This document shows, in pieces, positions 7,387 to 20,910 of a stretch of DNA of 54,687 nucleotides. This DNA is from Mycobacterium palustre (GTDB lineage: Bacteria > Actinomycetota > Actinomycetes > Mycobacteriales > Mycobacteriaceae). The notes under the pieces were generated by a model. The model did no database searches. It was not told where the DNA came from and worked only from the letters and a program-made list of their open reading frames with translations. The stretch spans positions 1-54,687 of the forward strand of contig NZ_LQPJ01000153.1 of NCBI RefSeq assembly GCF_002101785.1, read 5' to 3'. Position numbers and translations under genes: made by a program. The first letter of the stretch is position 1; every line of letters starts with the position of its first letter.

Positions 7387-8044
7387 CTAGGCAGCTCTTC
7401 GCTGGGGACGTCGTATCGGTCTTGGTGGGCCCGGACGCGCTCGCGGTACTCGGCGGCGTCGAGGCCGGTGTCGGTCCGCCGATACCGTTGACCGCCGCCA
7501 TCTGCGGTCCGTCAGCGAACCGCCGTCGCGCAGCCAGTCGTCCAAGGCGATCCGAACGGCGGCCATCGCCAACGCGCCGATCAGTCTCGGACGCGGGTCG
7601 TCTACCGTGAGGTCCGCCAATCGGGGCGCAATCGTTTCGGCGCTGGCCGCCTCGAATCGCAAGTAGGACAACAACGTCCAAGCGCGCAGCGCCGACGACT
7701 CGCGAGTGTCACGCTCCATCTCCTCGACGTGATCGGCCATCTCGTCGAAGCCCGATCCCAGCTCTCGAAAGGCCGCCGCCACCGCGTCGACGGCCGACAG
7801 CTCCGCGGGCTGGCGCTGCACCGCGCCGGTGATCGCCGACCCAGGCGGCGCAGAAGCCCTCGGCGACCGCGTATTCCTTGGAGTCGAAGTAGCGGAAGAA
7901 CGTGGCGCGACCGCCGTCCGCGTTTCGCGCGATCCGGTCGATCGGCGTGGCCGCCAGCCCGTCGCTCATCACAAGGCGGGCCGCGGTCACCGCGAGGCGC
8001 TCCCTGGTGCGCTGCCGCTTGTCGAGCCTCAGACTCTGAGACAT
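7387..8044 (-). pseudogene. TetR-family regulator, frameshifted
   Basis: The first 70 residues are an intact TetR helix-turn-helix (AARLVMSDGLAATPIDRIA, then RATFFRYFDSKEYAVAEGF). The reading then leaves frame. The ligand-domain sequence continues in another frame as ITGAVQRQPAELSAVDAVAAAF through WLRDGGSLTD. Joining EGFCAAWV to the second frame restores a plausible protein, so a single-base indel lies near 7833-7842. The natural end is unclear: the second frame runs to 7387, and a third frame (7335-7511) also looks coding-like (GLDAAEYRERVRAHQDRYD), perhaps from a second shift or another gene remnant. A sequencing error is possible. The gene diverges from ada-alkA. Confidence 0.7.
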
Positions 8045-8051
8045 GGTCTCA
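8037..8051. promoter_or_regulatory. candidate TetR operator
   Basis: TGAGACATGGTCTCA is a perfect inverted repeat (6-base arms, 3-base centre) that contains the start codon of the TetR gene. A further GAGAC half-site (complement) lies at about 8072-8076. TetR genes usually bind such repeats at their own promoter. Binding is inferred. Confidence 0.45.
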
Positions 8052-8160
8052 CTGCAGATTTAGTCTCGTCCGTTGGCCAGGCCTGTGTGTGCCGGCCGGT
8101 CCCGACGACGATGTCGCATTTCCGCCAGTGTTGTCGGTGGGCGGGTGTAACTGTGGAGGC

Positions 8161-9648
8161 GTGCACGAAGACTTCGAACGCTGTTACCGCGCGGTGCAGG
8201 CGAAGGACGCCCGGTTCGACGGCTGGTTCGTCACGGCGGTGCTGACCACCCGGGTTTACTGCCGCCCCAGCTGCCCGGTCCGGCCGCCGTTCGCCCGCAA
8301 CGTGCGCTTCTATCCGACGGCCGCGGCCGCGCAGCGAGCGGGGTTCCGAGCATGCAAGCGATGCCGCCCCGACGCGAGCCCGGGGTCCCCGGAGTGGAAC
8401 TTCCGCGGTGACGTCGTGGCGCGGGCGATGCGCCTGATCGCCGACGGGACGGTGGACCGCGAGGGTGTCGGCGGCCTCGCCGCCCACCTCGGGTACACGA
8501 CGCGCCAGCTGGAGCGGCTGCTGCAGGCCGAGGTGGGCGCCGGGCCGCTCGCGCTGGCCCGCGCGCAACGCGCACAGACCGCCCGGGTGCTCATCGAGAC
8601 CACGGACCTGCCGTTCGGCGACGTCGCCTTCGCCGCCGGCTTCTCCAGCATCCGCCAGTTCAACGACACCGTGCGCCTGGTGTTCGAGACCACCCCGACC
8701 GCGCTGCGCAGCCGCGCAGCGATCCGGTCCGGGCCCGCCGCCAGCTGCCGAGGAGCGCTGAGCCTTCGGCTTCCGGTGCGCACGCCGTTCGCCTACGAGG
8801 GGGTCTTCGGTCATTTGGCGGCCGGCACCGCGCCCGGTTGTGAGGAGGTCCGTGACGGCGCGTACCGGCGCAGCCTGCGGCTGCCCCGCGGGAGCGCCGT
8901 GGTCAGCCTGACCCCGGCCGTCGATCACGTCCGCTGCCAGCTCGTGCTCGACGACTTCCGCGACCTCACCACCGCGATCGCGCGCTGCCGCCGGCTGCTG
9001 GACCTCGATGCCGATCCGGAGGCGGTGGTCGACGCGCTGGGCGCCGACCCGCGGCTCGGTCCCGTGGTGAAAAAGTCGCCGGGGCAACGGATCCCACGCA
9101 CCGTCGACGAGGCGGAGCTCGCCGTGCGGGCGGTGCTTGGCCAGCAGGTCTCCACCAGGGCCGCGAGCACGCATGCCGGTCGGCTGGTCGCGGCCTACGG
9201 GCGCCCGATCGACGATCCCGGGGGCGGCCTGACCCACACCTTCCCGTCCGTCGAGCAGCTCGCGGAGATCGACCCGGTCCACCTTGCGGTGCCCCGGGCG
9301 CGGCAACGGACGCTGAGCGCCCTGGTTGCCGCGCTCGCGGACGGCAGCGTGGTCCTGGACGCCGGCTGCGACTGGGACGGTGCGCGCGCACAATTGCTGG
9401 CCCTGCCCGGCGTAGGGCCGTGGACGGCCGAGGTCATCGCGATGCGCGGCCTCGGCGACCCGGATGCGTTCCCCGCCAGCGACCTGGGGCTTCGGCTGGC
9501 CGCCGAGCACCTCGGCTTGCCGACGCACGAGCCGGCACTCGTCGAGCACAGCGTCCGGTGGCGGCCCTGGCGCTCGTATGCCACCCAGCATCTGTGGACC
9601 ACCCTCGAGCATCCCGTAAACCGTTGGCCGCCAAAGGAGGTCGCATGA
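8161..9648 (+). CDS. alkA: bifunctional AdaA methyltransferase/transcription factor fused to AlkA DNA glycosylase
   Basis: 495 residues, three parts. Residues 1-75 are the Ada zinc domain, with Cys34, Cys38 (VYCRPSCPV), Cys65 and Cys68 (FRACKRCRP). Cys34 would accept methyl groups from phosphotriesters. Residues 80-180 are an AraC-type DNA-binding domain. Residues 190-490 are a 3-methyladenine glycosylase with the helix-hairpin-helix (LPGVGPWTAEVIAMRG) and catalytic Asp441 (FPASDLGL). The fusion links damage sensing, regulation and base excision, as in M. tuberculosis Rv1317c. The frame opens upstream, but the GTG at 8161 matches the known N-terminus (HEDFERCYRA). The stop overlaps the ogt start (ATGA), so both are translated together. 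Ada proteins usually activate their own operon. Confidence 0.94.
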   Translation: MHEDFERCYRAVQAKDARFDGWFVTAVLTTRVYCRPSCPVRPPFARNVRFYPTAAAAQRAGFRACKRCRPDASPGSPEWNFRGDVVARAMRLIADGTVDREGVGGLAAHLGYTTRQLERLLQAEVGAGPLALARAQRAQTARVLIETTDLPFGDVAFAAGFSSIRQFNDTVRLVFETTPTALRSRAAIRSGPAASCRGALSLRLPVRTPFAYEGVFGHLAAGTAPGCEEVRDGAYRRSLRLPRGSAVVSLTPAVDHVRCQLVLDDFRDLTTAIARCRRLLDLDADPEAVVDALGADPRLGPVVKKSPGQRIPRTVDEAELAVRAVLGQQVSTRAASTHAGRLVAAYGRPIDDPGGGLTHTFPSVEQLAEIDPVHLAVPRARQRTLSALVAALADGSVVLDAGCDWDGARAQLLALPGVGPWTAEVIAMRGLGDPDAFPASDLGLRLAAEHLGLPTHEPALVEHSVRWRPWRSYATQHLWTTLEHPVNRWPPKEVA

Positions 9649-10142
9649 TCCGCTACCGCACCATCGACAGCCCGATCGGGCCGCTGACCCTGGCCGGGCG
9701 CGGTTCGGTCCTGACGAACCTGCGGATGGTCGACCAGACCTACGAACCGAGCCGCGCCGGCTGGTCACCCGACCCGGACGCGTTCGCCGACGCCGTCGAC
9801 CAGCTGCGCGCCTACTTCGCCGGCGAACTCACCGATTTCGACATCGAGCTCGATTTCGCCGGGACCGGGTTCCAGCGGCGGGTATGGGAGGCGCTGCTGA
9901 CCATCCCGTACGGGGAAACCCGGTCCTACGGGGAGATCGCCCGACAGATCGGCGCGCCGGGTTCGGCGCGAGCGGTGGGCTTGGCCAACGGACACAACCC
10001 CATCGCTATCGTCGTGCCCTGCCATCGGGTGATCGGCGCCGGCGGGAGTCTGACCGGATACGGTGGCGGCCTCGACCGGAAACGCGCGCTGCTCGATTTG
10101 GAGAAAAGGCGCGCGTCGGCGACTTTGACGTTATTCGACTGA
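9645..10142 (+). CDS. ogt: methylated-DNA-protein cysteine methyltransferase
   Basis: 165 residues, the usual mycobacterial length. It removes methyl groups from O6-methylguanine onto its own cysteine in a suicide reaction. The active-site motif is IVVPCHRVI with Cys126. The helix-turn-helix DNA-binding segment (TIPYGETRSYGEIARQIG) and the Asn hinge (GLANGHNP) precede it. The start overlaps the alkA stop, with AAAGGAGG just upstream inside alkA. Direct damage reversal and base excision are therefore in one operon. A strong hairpin follows at 10158-10187. Confidence 0.95.
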   Translation: MIRYRTIDSPIGPLTLAGRGSVLTNLRMVDQTYEPSRAGWSPDPDAFADAVDQLRAYFAGELTDFDIELDFAGTGFQRRVWEALLTIPYGETRSYGEIARQIGAPGSARAVGLANGHNPIAIVVPCHRVIGAGGSLTGYGGGLDRKRALLDLEKRRASATLTLFD

Positions 10143-10157
10143 GCGACATGCGAATGC

Positions 10158-10187
10158 AAAAACACCCCCGTCGCCGGGGGTGTTTTT
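10158..10187. terminator. bidirectional intrinsic terminator between ogt and the rRNA operon
   Basis: AAAAACACCCCCG (10158-10170) and CGGGGGTGTTTTT (10175-10187) form a perfect 13-bp inverted repeat with loop TCGC. Read in either direction the stem ends in five U residues. It can therefore stop ogt transcripts from the left and the rRNA transcript from the right, 5 bases past the 5S gene. Confidence 0.85.
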
Positions 10188-10192
10188 GTATA

Positions 10193-10307
10193 TGTTCGGC
10201 GGTGTCCTACTTTTCCACCCGAATGGGCAGTATCATCGGCGCTGACAAGCTTAGCTTCCGGGTTCGGGATGGGACCGGGCGTTTCCCTGTCGCTGTGGCC
10301 GCCGTAA
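10193..10307 (-). rRNA. rrf: 5S ribosomal RNA
   Basis: 115 bases, the same length as in M. tuberculosis. On the minus strand it begins TTACGGCGGCCACAGCG and ends GGACACCGCCGAACA, so the two ends pair. The conserved CCCATTCCGAACCCGG loop segment is visible. It lies about 87 bases after the 23S gene. Confidence 0.95.
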
Positions 10308-10394
10308 CTCTATTTATTTCTCATTCACGTGTTCTGGTGGGGGGTGCGGTGCGCCGCGGCATTGCTGCCAGGCGCTGGATCGTGGTTGCGATTT

Positions 10395-15281
<4,887 letters not shown>

Positions 15282-15480
15282 TCCCCTCGCTAACGAGGTG
15301 AATTCACAATCAGAGATACCTGACAAGACGCCAAAATCTGGCGTCAAAAAAGAGCCATACCCACACACGGGGAGTGCAGAGTATGGCCAAAAAACAACAA
15401 CAAACTTAAAGACCAAACACACTATTGAGTTCTCAAACAACACTCATGCTTGTTTTCGCCCGCTTCCGGGCAACCCTGCC
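15282..15480 (-). promoter_or_regulatory. rRNA operon leader with antitermination boxes and hairpins
   Basis: The leader between the proximal promoter and 16S contains a box resembling mycobacterial nut sites (TTGTTTGAGAACTC, 15419-15442 region) and a T-rich TTGTTTTTTGGCC segment near 15388-15400. Two inverted repeats follow: GCCATAC/GTATGGC (15354-15360 with 15381-15387) and GACGCCA/TGGCGTC (15327-15333 with 15339-15345). They probably support antitermination and precursor processing. Confidence 0.7.
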
Positions 15481-15510
15481 AGCTTAATACCGATCTGGCG
15501 GGGGCGTCAA
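15481..15510 (-). promoter_or_regulatory. rRNA operon proximal promoter
   Basis: On the minus strand TTGACG (15510-15505) and TAAGCT (15486-15481) are separated by 18 bases. The element lies exactly 80 bases downstream of a near-copy, and both are followed by GGCA-rich sequence (GGCAGGGTTGCCC). It resembles the P1/PCL1 promoters of mycobacterial rrnA. Confidence 0.8.
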
Positions 15511-15560
15511 GCCCCAGTTTCGGTCATCTTGTGTGAGGACCGCTGCGGGGCAGCCGTGCC

Positions 15561-15590
15561 AGGTTAGTACCACTCCGGCGAGGGAGTCAA
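15561..15590 (-). promoter_or_regulatory. rRNA operon distal promoter
   Basis: On the minus strand TTGACT (15590-15585) and TAACCT (15566-15561) are 18 bases apart, followed by GGCACGGCTGCCC. It lies between murA and the proximal promoter, and the two elements look like a tandem duplication. Confidence 0.8.
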
Positions 15591-15646
15591 GCGCCCCGGT
15601 TCGGTCCCCTTCAGCGGCGACCGGCCTTGTGGGGCACTGACTTTGA

Positions 15647-16900
15647 CTACTCTACCCGCTCGATCTCGGCTCCCAAAATCGCCAGGTTTTCCACGAACAA
15701 CGGGTAGCCGCGGTCGATGTGGAAGACGTCGTGGACCTCCGTGTCGCCGTCAGCGACGAGCCCGGCGAGCACCAGGCCGGCGCCGGCCCGGATGTCCGAG
15801 CACCACACCGGCGCGCTCGACAGCTGCGGGAGGCCCCGCACGACGGCGTGGTGCCCGTCGGTGCGGGCGTCGGCGCCGAGCCGGATCATTTCCTCGACGA
15901 ACCGGAACCGCGCCTCGAACACGTTCTCCGTGATCATCGACGTGCCGTCGGCGATCGAGGCCAGCGCAATGGCCATCGGCTGCAGATCGGTCGGAAATCC
16001 CGGAAAGGGCAAGGTCGCGACGTTGACGGCCTTGGGGCGCTCGTACTGGCTGACCCGGAAGCTGTCGTCCGTCTGGGTGACGGTGGCGCCCGCGTCGTGC
16101 AGTTTGTGCAGCACGACTTGCAGGTGCGCCGGGTCTACGCCGGTCACCTTGATGTCGCCCCGGGTCATCGCCGCGGCGATGCCCCAGGTTGCGGCCACGA
16201 TGCGGTCGCCGATCACCCGGTGCTCGGTCGGGTGCAGCCGCGGCACGCCGGTGATGGTCATCGTCGGAGAGCCCGCGCCCTCGATCTGCGCGCCCATCTG
16301 GTTCAGCATCGTGCACAAGTCGACGACGTCGGGCTCGCGCGCCGCGTTGTGAATCGTGGTGACGCCCTCGGCCACGACGGCCGCCATCAGAATGTTCTCG
16401 GTGGCCCCCACGGAGGGGAACTCGAGCTGAATCTCGGCCCCGCGCAACGTGTCCGCCTGCGCGACGACGCATCCGTGCTCGATGTTGCATTGCGCGCCCA
16501 GCTGTCGCAGACCCGCCTGATGCATGTCCAGGGGACGCGACCCGATCGCGTCGCCACCGGGCAGCGCGACTCGGGCTCGCTTGCACCGGCCGACGAGCGG
16601 TCCGAGCACGCACACCGACGCCCGGAACTGCCGCACCGCGGCGAAGTCGGCGTCGTACTTCGGCTCGTCGGGCGAGGTGATGCGTGCGACGTCGCCGTCG
16701 AGTTCGACGGTGGCGCCCAGACCGCGCAGCACCTCCGCCATCAGCGGCACGTCGAGGATGTCGGGGCAGTTGGTGATGGTGCTGGTGCCCTCGGCCAGCA
16801 GCGTCGCGGCCATCAGCTTGAGCACGCTGTTCTTGGCGCCCCCGACGGCGACTTCGCCGGACAACCGGTTGCCGCCGGTCACCACGAATCGCTCAGCCAC
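15647..16900 (-). CDS. murA: UDP-N-acetylglucosamine 1-carboxyvinyltransferase
   Basis: 417 residues. MurA transfers enolpyruvate from PEP to UDP-GlcNAc, the first committed step of peptidoglycan synthesis in the cytosol. The N-terminal GGNRLSGEVAVGGAKNSVLK carries the substrate lysine. The active-site loop reads LPGGDAIGSRP, so Asp117 replaces the usual cysteine. This is the known mycobacterial state and explains intrinsic fosfomycin resistance. The start is a GTG at 16900, with TAGACT at 16913-16908 placing transcription within a base of it. Its end lies 57 bases before the first rRNA promoter, so read-through into the rRNA operon is possible, as in other mycobacteria. Confidence 0.96.
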   Translation of the reverse strand: MAERFVVTGGNRLSGEVAVGGAKNSVLKLMAATLLAEGTSTITNCPDILDVPLMAEVLRGLGATVELDGDVARITSPDEPKYDADFAAVRQFRASVCVLGPLVGRCKRARVALPGGDAIGSRPLDMHQAGLRQLGAQCNIEHGCVVAQADTLRGAEIQLEFPSVGATENILMAAVVAEGVTTIHNAAREPDVVDLCTMLNQMGAQIEGAGSPTMTITGVPRLHPTEHRVIGDRIVAATWGIAAAMTRGDIKVTGVDPAHLQVVLHKLHDAGATVTQTDDSFRVSQYERPKAVNVATLPFPGFPTDLQPMAIALASIADGTSMITENVFEARFRFVEEMIRLGADARTDGHHAVVRGLPQLSSAPVWCSDIRAGAGLVLAGLVADGDTEVHDVFHIDRGYPLFVENLAILGAEIERVE

Positions 16901-16995
16901 CCGCGTCAGTCTAGTGAAGCGTTTTCGGGTTGTCAGTCAGCCTCGCGAGGGAGTCAACCGATCGATCCGGGCGGCCCGCCGAGTACCGTTTTCTC
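16901..16995. promoter_or_regulatory. divergent leaderless-type promoters of murA and the adenosyltransferase
   Basis: On the minus strand TAGACT (16913-16908) predicts +1 at 16901, one base before the murA GTG. On the plus strand TACCGT (16984-16989) predicts +1 at 16996, the A of the adenosyltransferase ATG. Neither start has a clear Shine-Dalgarno sequence. Confidence 0.55.
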
Positions 16996-17592
16996 ATGGC
17001 GATCCACCTGACCCGCATATACACGCGCACCGGCGACGACGGGACGACGGGCCTGAGCGATTTCTCACGGGTTTCGAAGAACGACCCCCGCCTGGTGGCG
17101 TACGCGGATTGTGACGAGGCCAACTCGGCGATCGGAGTCGCGGTGGCGCTGGGCCGGCCCAACGAGGAAATCGGCGGTGTGCTGCGCCAAATTCAGAACG
17201 ACCTGTTCGACGCCGGCGCCGACCTGTCCACGCCGGTCGTGGCAAACCCCGAATACCCGCCCCTGCGGGTCACCCAGGCCTACGTCGACCGGCTGGAAGG
17301 GTGGTGTGACAAGTACAACGAACCCTTGCCGTCGCTGACTTCCTTTGTGCTGCCGGGAGGTTCGCCGCTCTCCGCGCTGTTGCACGTGGCCCGCACCGTG
17401 GTGCGGCGCGCCGAGCGGTCGGCCTGGGCGGCGGTCGAGTCACAGCCCGACGGCGTCAACGTCCTACCCGCCAAGTATCTGAACCGGCTGTCGGACCTGC
17501 TGTTCATCCTGGCGCGGGCGGCCAACCCCGGCGGGGATGTCCTGTGGCAGCCGGGCGCACAGCCGGGTGGCGGCGCGTCGAGCGCCGGCTAG
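16996..17592 (+). CDS. PduO-type ATP:cob(I)alamin adenosyltransferase
   Basis: 198 residues. It moves the adenosyl group of ATP to cob(I)alamin, producing the coenzyme used by methylmalonyl-CoA mutase. The N-terminal ATP loop (TRIYTRTGDDGTTGL), the DCDEANSAIG segment and the C-terminal VVRRAERSAW helix are the PduO signatures. The protein corresponds to Rv1314c. The frame opens upstream, but the ATG at 16996 begins at the conserved MAIHLTRIYTRTGD and carries a leaderless-type -10. The C-terminal tail (QPGAQPGGGASSAG) is low-complexity. Together with the epimerase at 2469, it serves propionate metabolism. Confidence 0.93.
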   Translation: MAIHLTRIYTRTGDDGTTGLSDFSRVSKNDPRLVAYADCDEANSAIGVAVALGRPNEEIGGVLRQIQNDLFDAGADLSTPVVANPEYPPLRVTQAYVDRLEGWCDKYNEPLPSLTSFVLPGGSPLSALLHVARTVVRRAERSAWAAVESQPDGVNVLPAKYLNRLSDLLFILARAANPGGDVLWQPGAQPGGGASSAG

Positions 17593-17628
17593 CGAAGGTC
17601 GAAGTGCCGCAAGCCGTTCGGCCTGCCG

Positions 17629-18072
17629 TCACACGCTGCGACGGCGCGCCCGCGGCGACGGGCGCGATTCCAGCCAGGACAGGAACGCGGTCAACGCGCC
17701 CTTGTCCAGCGCGATCTCGTAACCGGACCTGCGGTCCTGCGTGGTATCGCGCAGCTCCAGCACCACTATCTCGTCGGTCATGATGTCGAACTCGTCGCCG
17801 CGCGGGGCGCGCCGGGCCACGATCTCCACCCCCCGGCGGCTCAGCCGCCGATCGGGCCACAGCCGCAGGCTGGACAGCCGGTAGAACGCGGCTTCGCCAC
17901 CGCGGTAACGGATCACGCCATGCCTCCAGCCGTGGCCGCCGACGGCCGGGATGTCGCGCATGATCCCTGCCGTTCCGCCCTGACGCAGCTTCCACAGCCG
18001 GTAGCTGAGGGCCACCACGGCCGCCGCCAGCAGGACGACGAGCACGACCATGCCAACCATGGGCGCGCTCAT
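17629..18072 (-). CDS. DUF2550 membrane-anchored protein
   Basis: 147 residues, identical in length to what I recall for Rv1312. One N-terminal membrane helix (MVGMVVLVVLLAAAVVALSYRLW) is followed by a basic soluble domain (WRHGVIRYRGGEAAFYRLSSL, then RRGVEIVARRAPRGDEFDI). The helix probably anchors the domain at the inner face. The function is unknown. It begins 6 bases after the atpC stop on the same strand and so should be the last gene of the ATP synthase transcript. It converges on the adenosyltransferase gene. Confidence 0.85.
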   Translation of the reverse strand: MSAPMVGMVVLVVLLAAAVVALSYRLWKLRQGGTAGIMRDIPAVGGHGWRHGVIRYRGGEAAFYRLSSLRLWPDRRLSRRGVEIVARRAPRGDEFDIMTDEIVVLELRDTTQDRRSGYEIALDKGALTAFLSWLESRPSPRARRRSV

Positions 18073-18078
18073 CGGCAG

Positions 18079-18444
18079 TTAGTCGATCGCGCCGACGGCG
18101 CGCAGTCTGGCGCGTCCACGAGCGGCGATCCGGGGATCGTCGGACTCCGAGTCCTCTCTGGCGGAGGCCTCGTCGATCTCCGACTCGAACTCGGCCGACT
18201 CGGCGAGGACGGTGACCGTCTCCTCGGTCACCGACAGGAAACCGCCGTCGACCGCGATCCGCAGGTCGTCTTCGCCCTCCCGCTCGATGCGGACCATGGC
18301 GTCGTCGACCAGCTGGGCCACCAGCGGGATGTGGCGCGGCAGGATGCCGATCTCCCCGACCGTGGTGCGGGTGAACAAAAAGGTCGCCTCACCCGACCAG
18401 ATCTTGCGGTCGACGGCGACTATCTCGACGTTCAATTCCGCCAT
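18079..18444 (-). CDS. atpC: ATP synthase epsilon subunit
   Basis: 121 residues. Epsilon is part of the central rotor stalk and couples ring rotation to catalysis. The N-terminal beta-sandwich is clear (MAELNVEIVAVDRKIWSGEA, then GEIGILPRHIPLVAQL and DGGFLSVTEETVTVLAESAE). The C-terminal helical part is short, as in M. tuberculosis, where it gives weak inhibition compared with the E. coli form. Encoded 45 bases after atpD. Confidence 0.96.
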   Translation of the reverse strand: MAELNVEIVAVDRKIWSGEATFLFTRTTVGEIGILPRHIPLVAQLVDDAMVRIEREGEDDLRIAVDGGFLSVTEETVTVLAESAEFESEIDEASAREDSESDDPRIAARGRARLRAVGAID

Positions 18445-18489
18445 GCCACAAAACCTTTCAGAGCCTTCTCACAACCTCTAACTCGGTCC

Positions 18490-19965
<1,476 letters not shown>

Positions 19966-19986
19966 AATTGTCTTCTTCCTCGTGTG

Positions 19987-20904
19987 CTACTGGGCGTCGG
20001 CGAGGGCGTTTGCGCCACCGACGATTTCGCTGATCTCCTGGGTGATTTGGGCCTGCCGCTCGCGGTTCGCCATCAGCGTCAGCTCCTTGATCAAGTCGTC
20101 CGCGTTGTCGGTCGCCGACTTCATCGCTCGCTGGCGCGAGGCCAGCTCGGACGCCGCCGATTCGAGCAACGCCGCGTACACGCGGGTGGTTATGTAGCGG
20201 GGCAGCAACGCCTCGAAAAGAGTTGTCGCACTGGGCTCGAACGAGTACAACGTGTGGAGGTCGTGGGTGTCTTCGACATATTCCACCACCAGCGGGGCGA
20301 TGCGGTGGGCCACCGCGGCCTGCGACATCATCGATTTGAACTCCGAATACACGATGTGCAGCTCGTCGACGCCCTGGTCCTCGTCGGACTGCTGAGCCTC
20401 CTCGTCGCCCGCGCCCTTCATGAACGTCTCGACCAGTGTCGAAGCGATCTCCGCGGCGTTTTCATACTTGGGTTGCTCGGAGAACCCCGTCCACGATTCG
20501 GTGATGTCCCAGTTGCGGAACCTGAAGTAGTTCAGCGCCTTCCGGCCCACCGTGTACACCACCGGCGTCTTGCCTTCCTCCCTCAGCAGGGAGAACAGCT
20601 CCTCGGCGCGACGGAAGATGTTGGAGTTGTACGCCCCGCACAAACCGCGGTCGGAGGACACCACCAACACGCCGGCCTGCTTGGGCTCTTCCCGCTCGAC
20701 CAGCAGCGGGTGATCCAGGGCGGCCTCGGCGGACAGGGTGGTCAGCATCGCGGTGATCTGGAAGGCATAGGGCCGCGCGGCTTCCAGCCGCGCCTGGGCC
20801 CTGCCGATGCGCGAGGTCGCGATCATCTCCTGGGCCTTGGTGATCTTCTTGATCGACCCCGCCGAACGGATCCGGCCCCGCAATTCGCGAAGTGTGGCAG
20901 CCAT
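19987..20904 (-). CDS. atpG: ATP synthase gamma subunit
   Basis: 305 residues, the rotating central shaft. Conserved N-terminal (LRGRIRSAGSIKKITKAQEMI) and C-terminal (MKSATDNADDLIKELTL) helices form the coiled coil. Residues around 165-180 hold an acidic insertion (GAGDEEAQQSDEDQG), the mycobacterium-specific gamma loop reported to hinder ATP hydrolysis. The start is 6 bases after the atpA stop. Confidence 0.96.
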   Translation of the reverse strand: MAATLRELRGRIRSAGSIKKITKAQEMIATSRIGRAQARLEAARPYAFQITAMLTTLSAEAALDHPLLVEREEPKQAGVLVVSSDRGLCGAYNSNIFRRAEELFSLLREEGKTPVVYTVGRKALNYFRFRNWDITESWTGFSEQPKYENAAEIASTLVETFMKGAGDEEAQQSDEDQGVDELHIVYSEFKSMMSQAAVAHRIAPLVVEYVEDTHDLHTLYSFEPSATTLFEALLPRYITTRVYAALLESAASELASRQRAMKSATDNADDLIKELTLMANRERQAQITQEISEIVGGANALADAQ

Positions 20905-20910
20905 CGTTAG

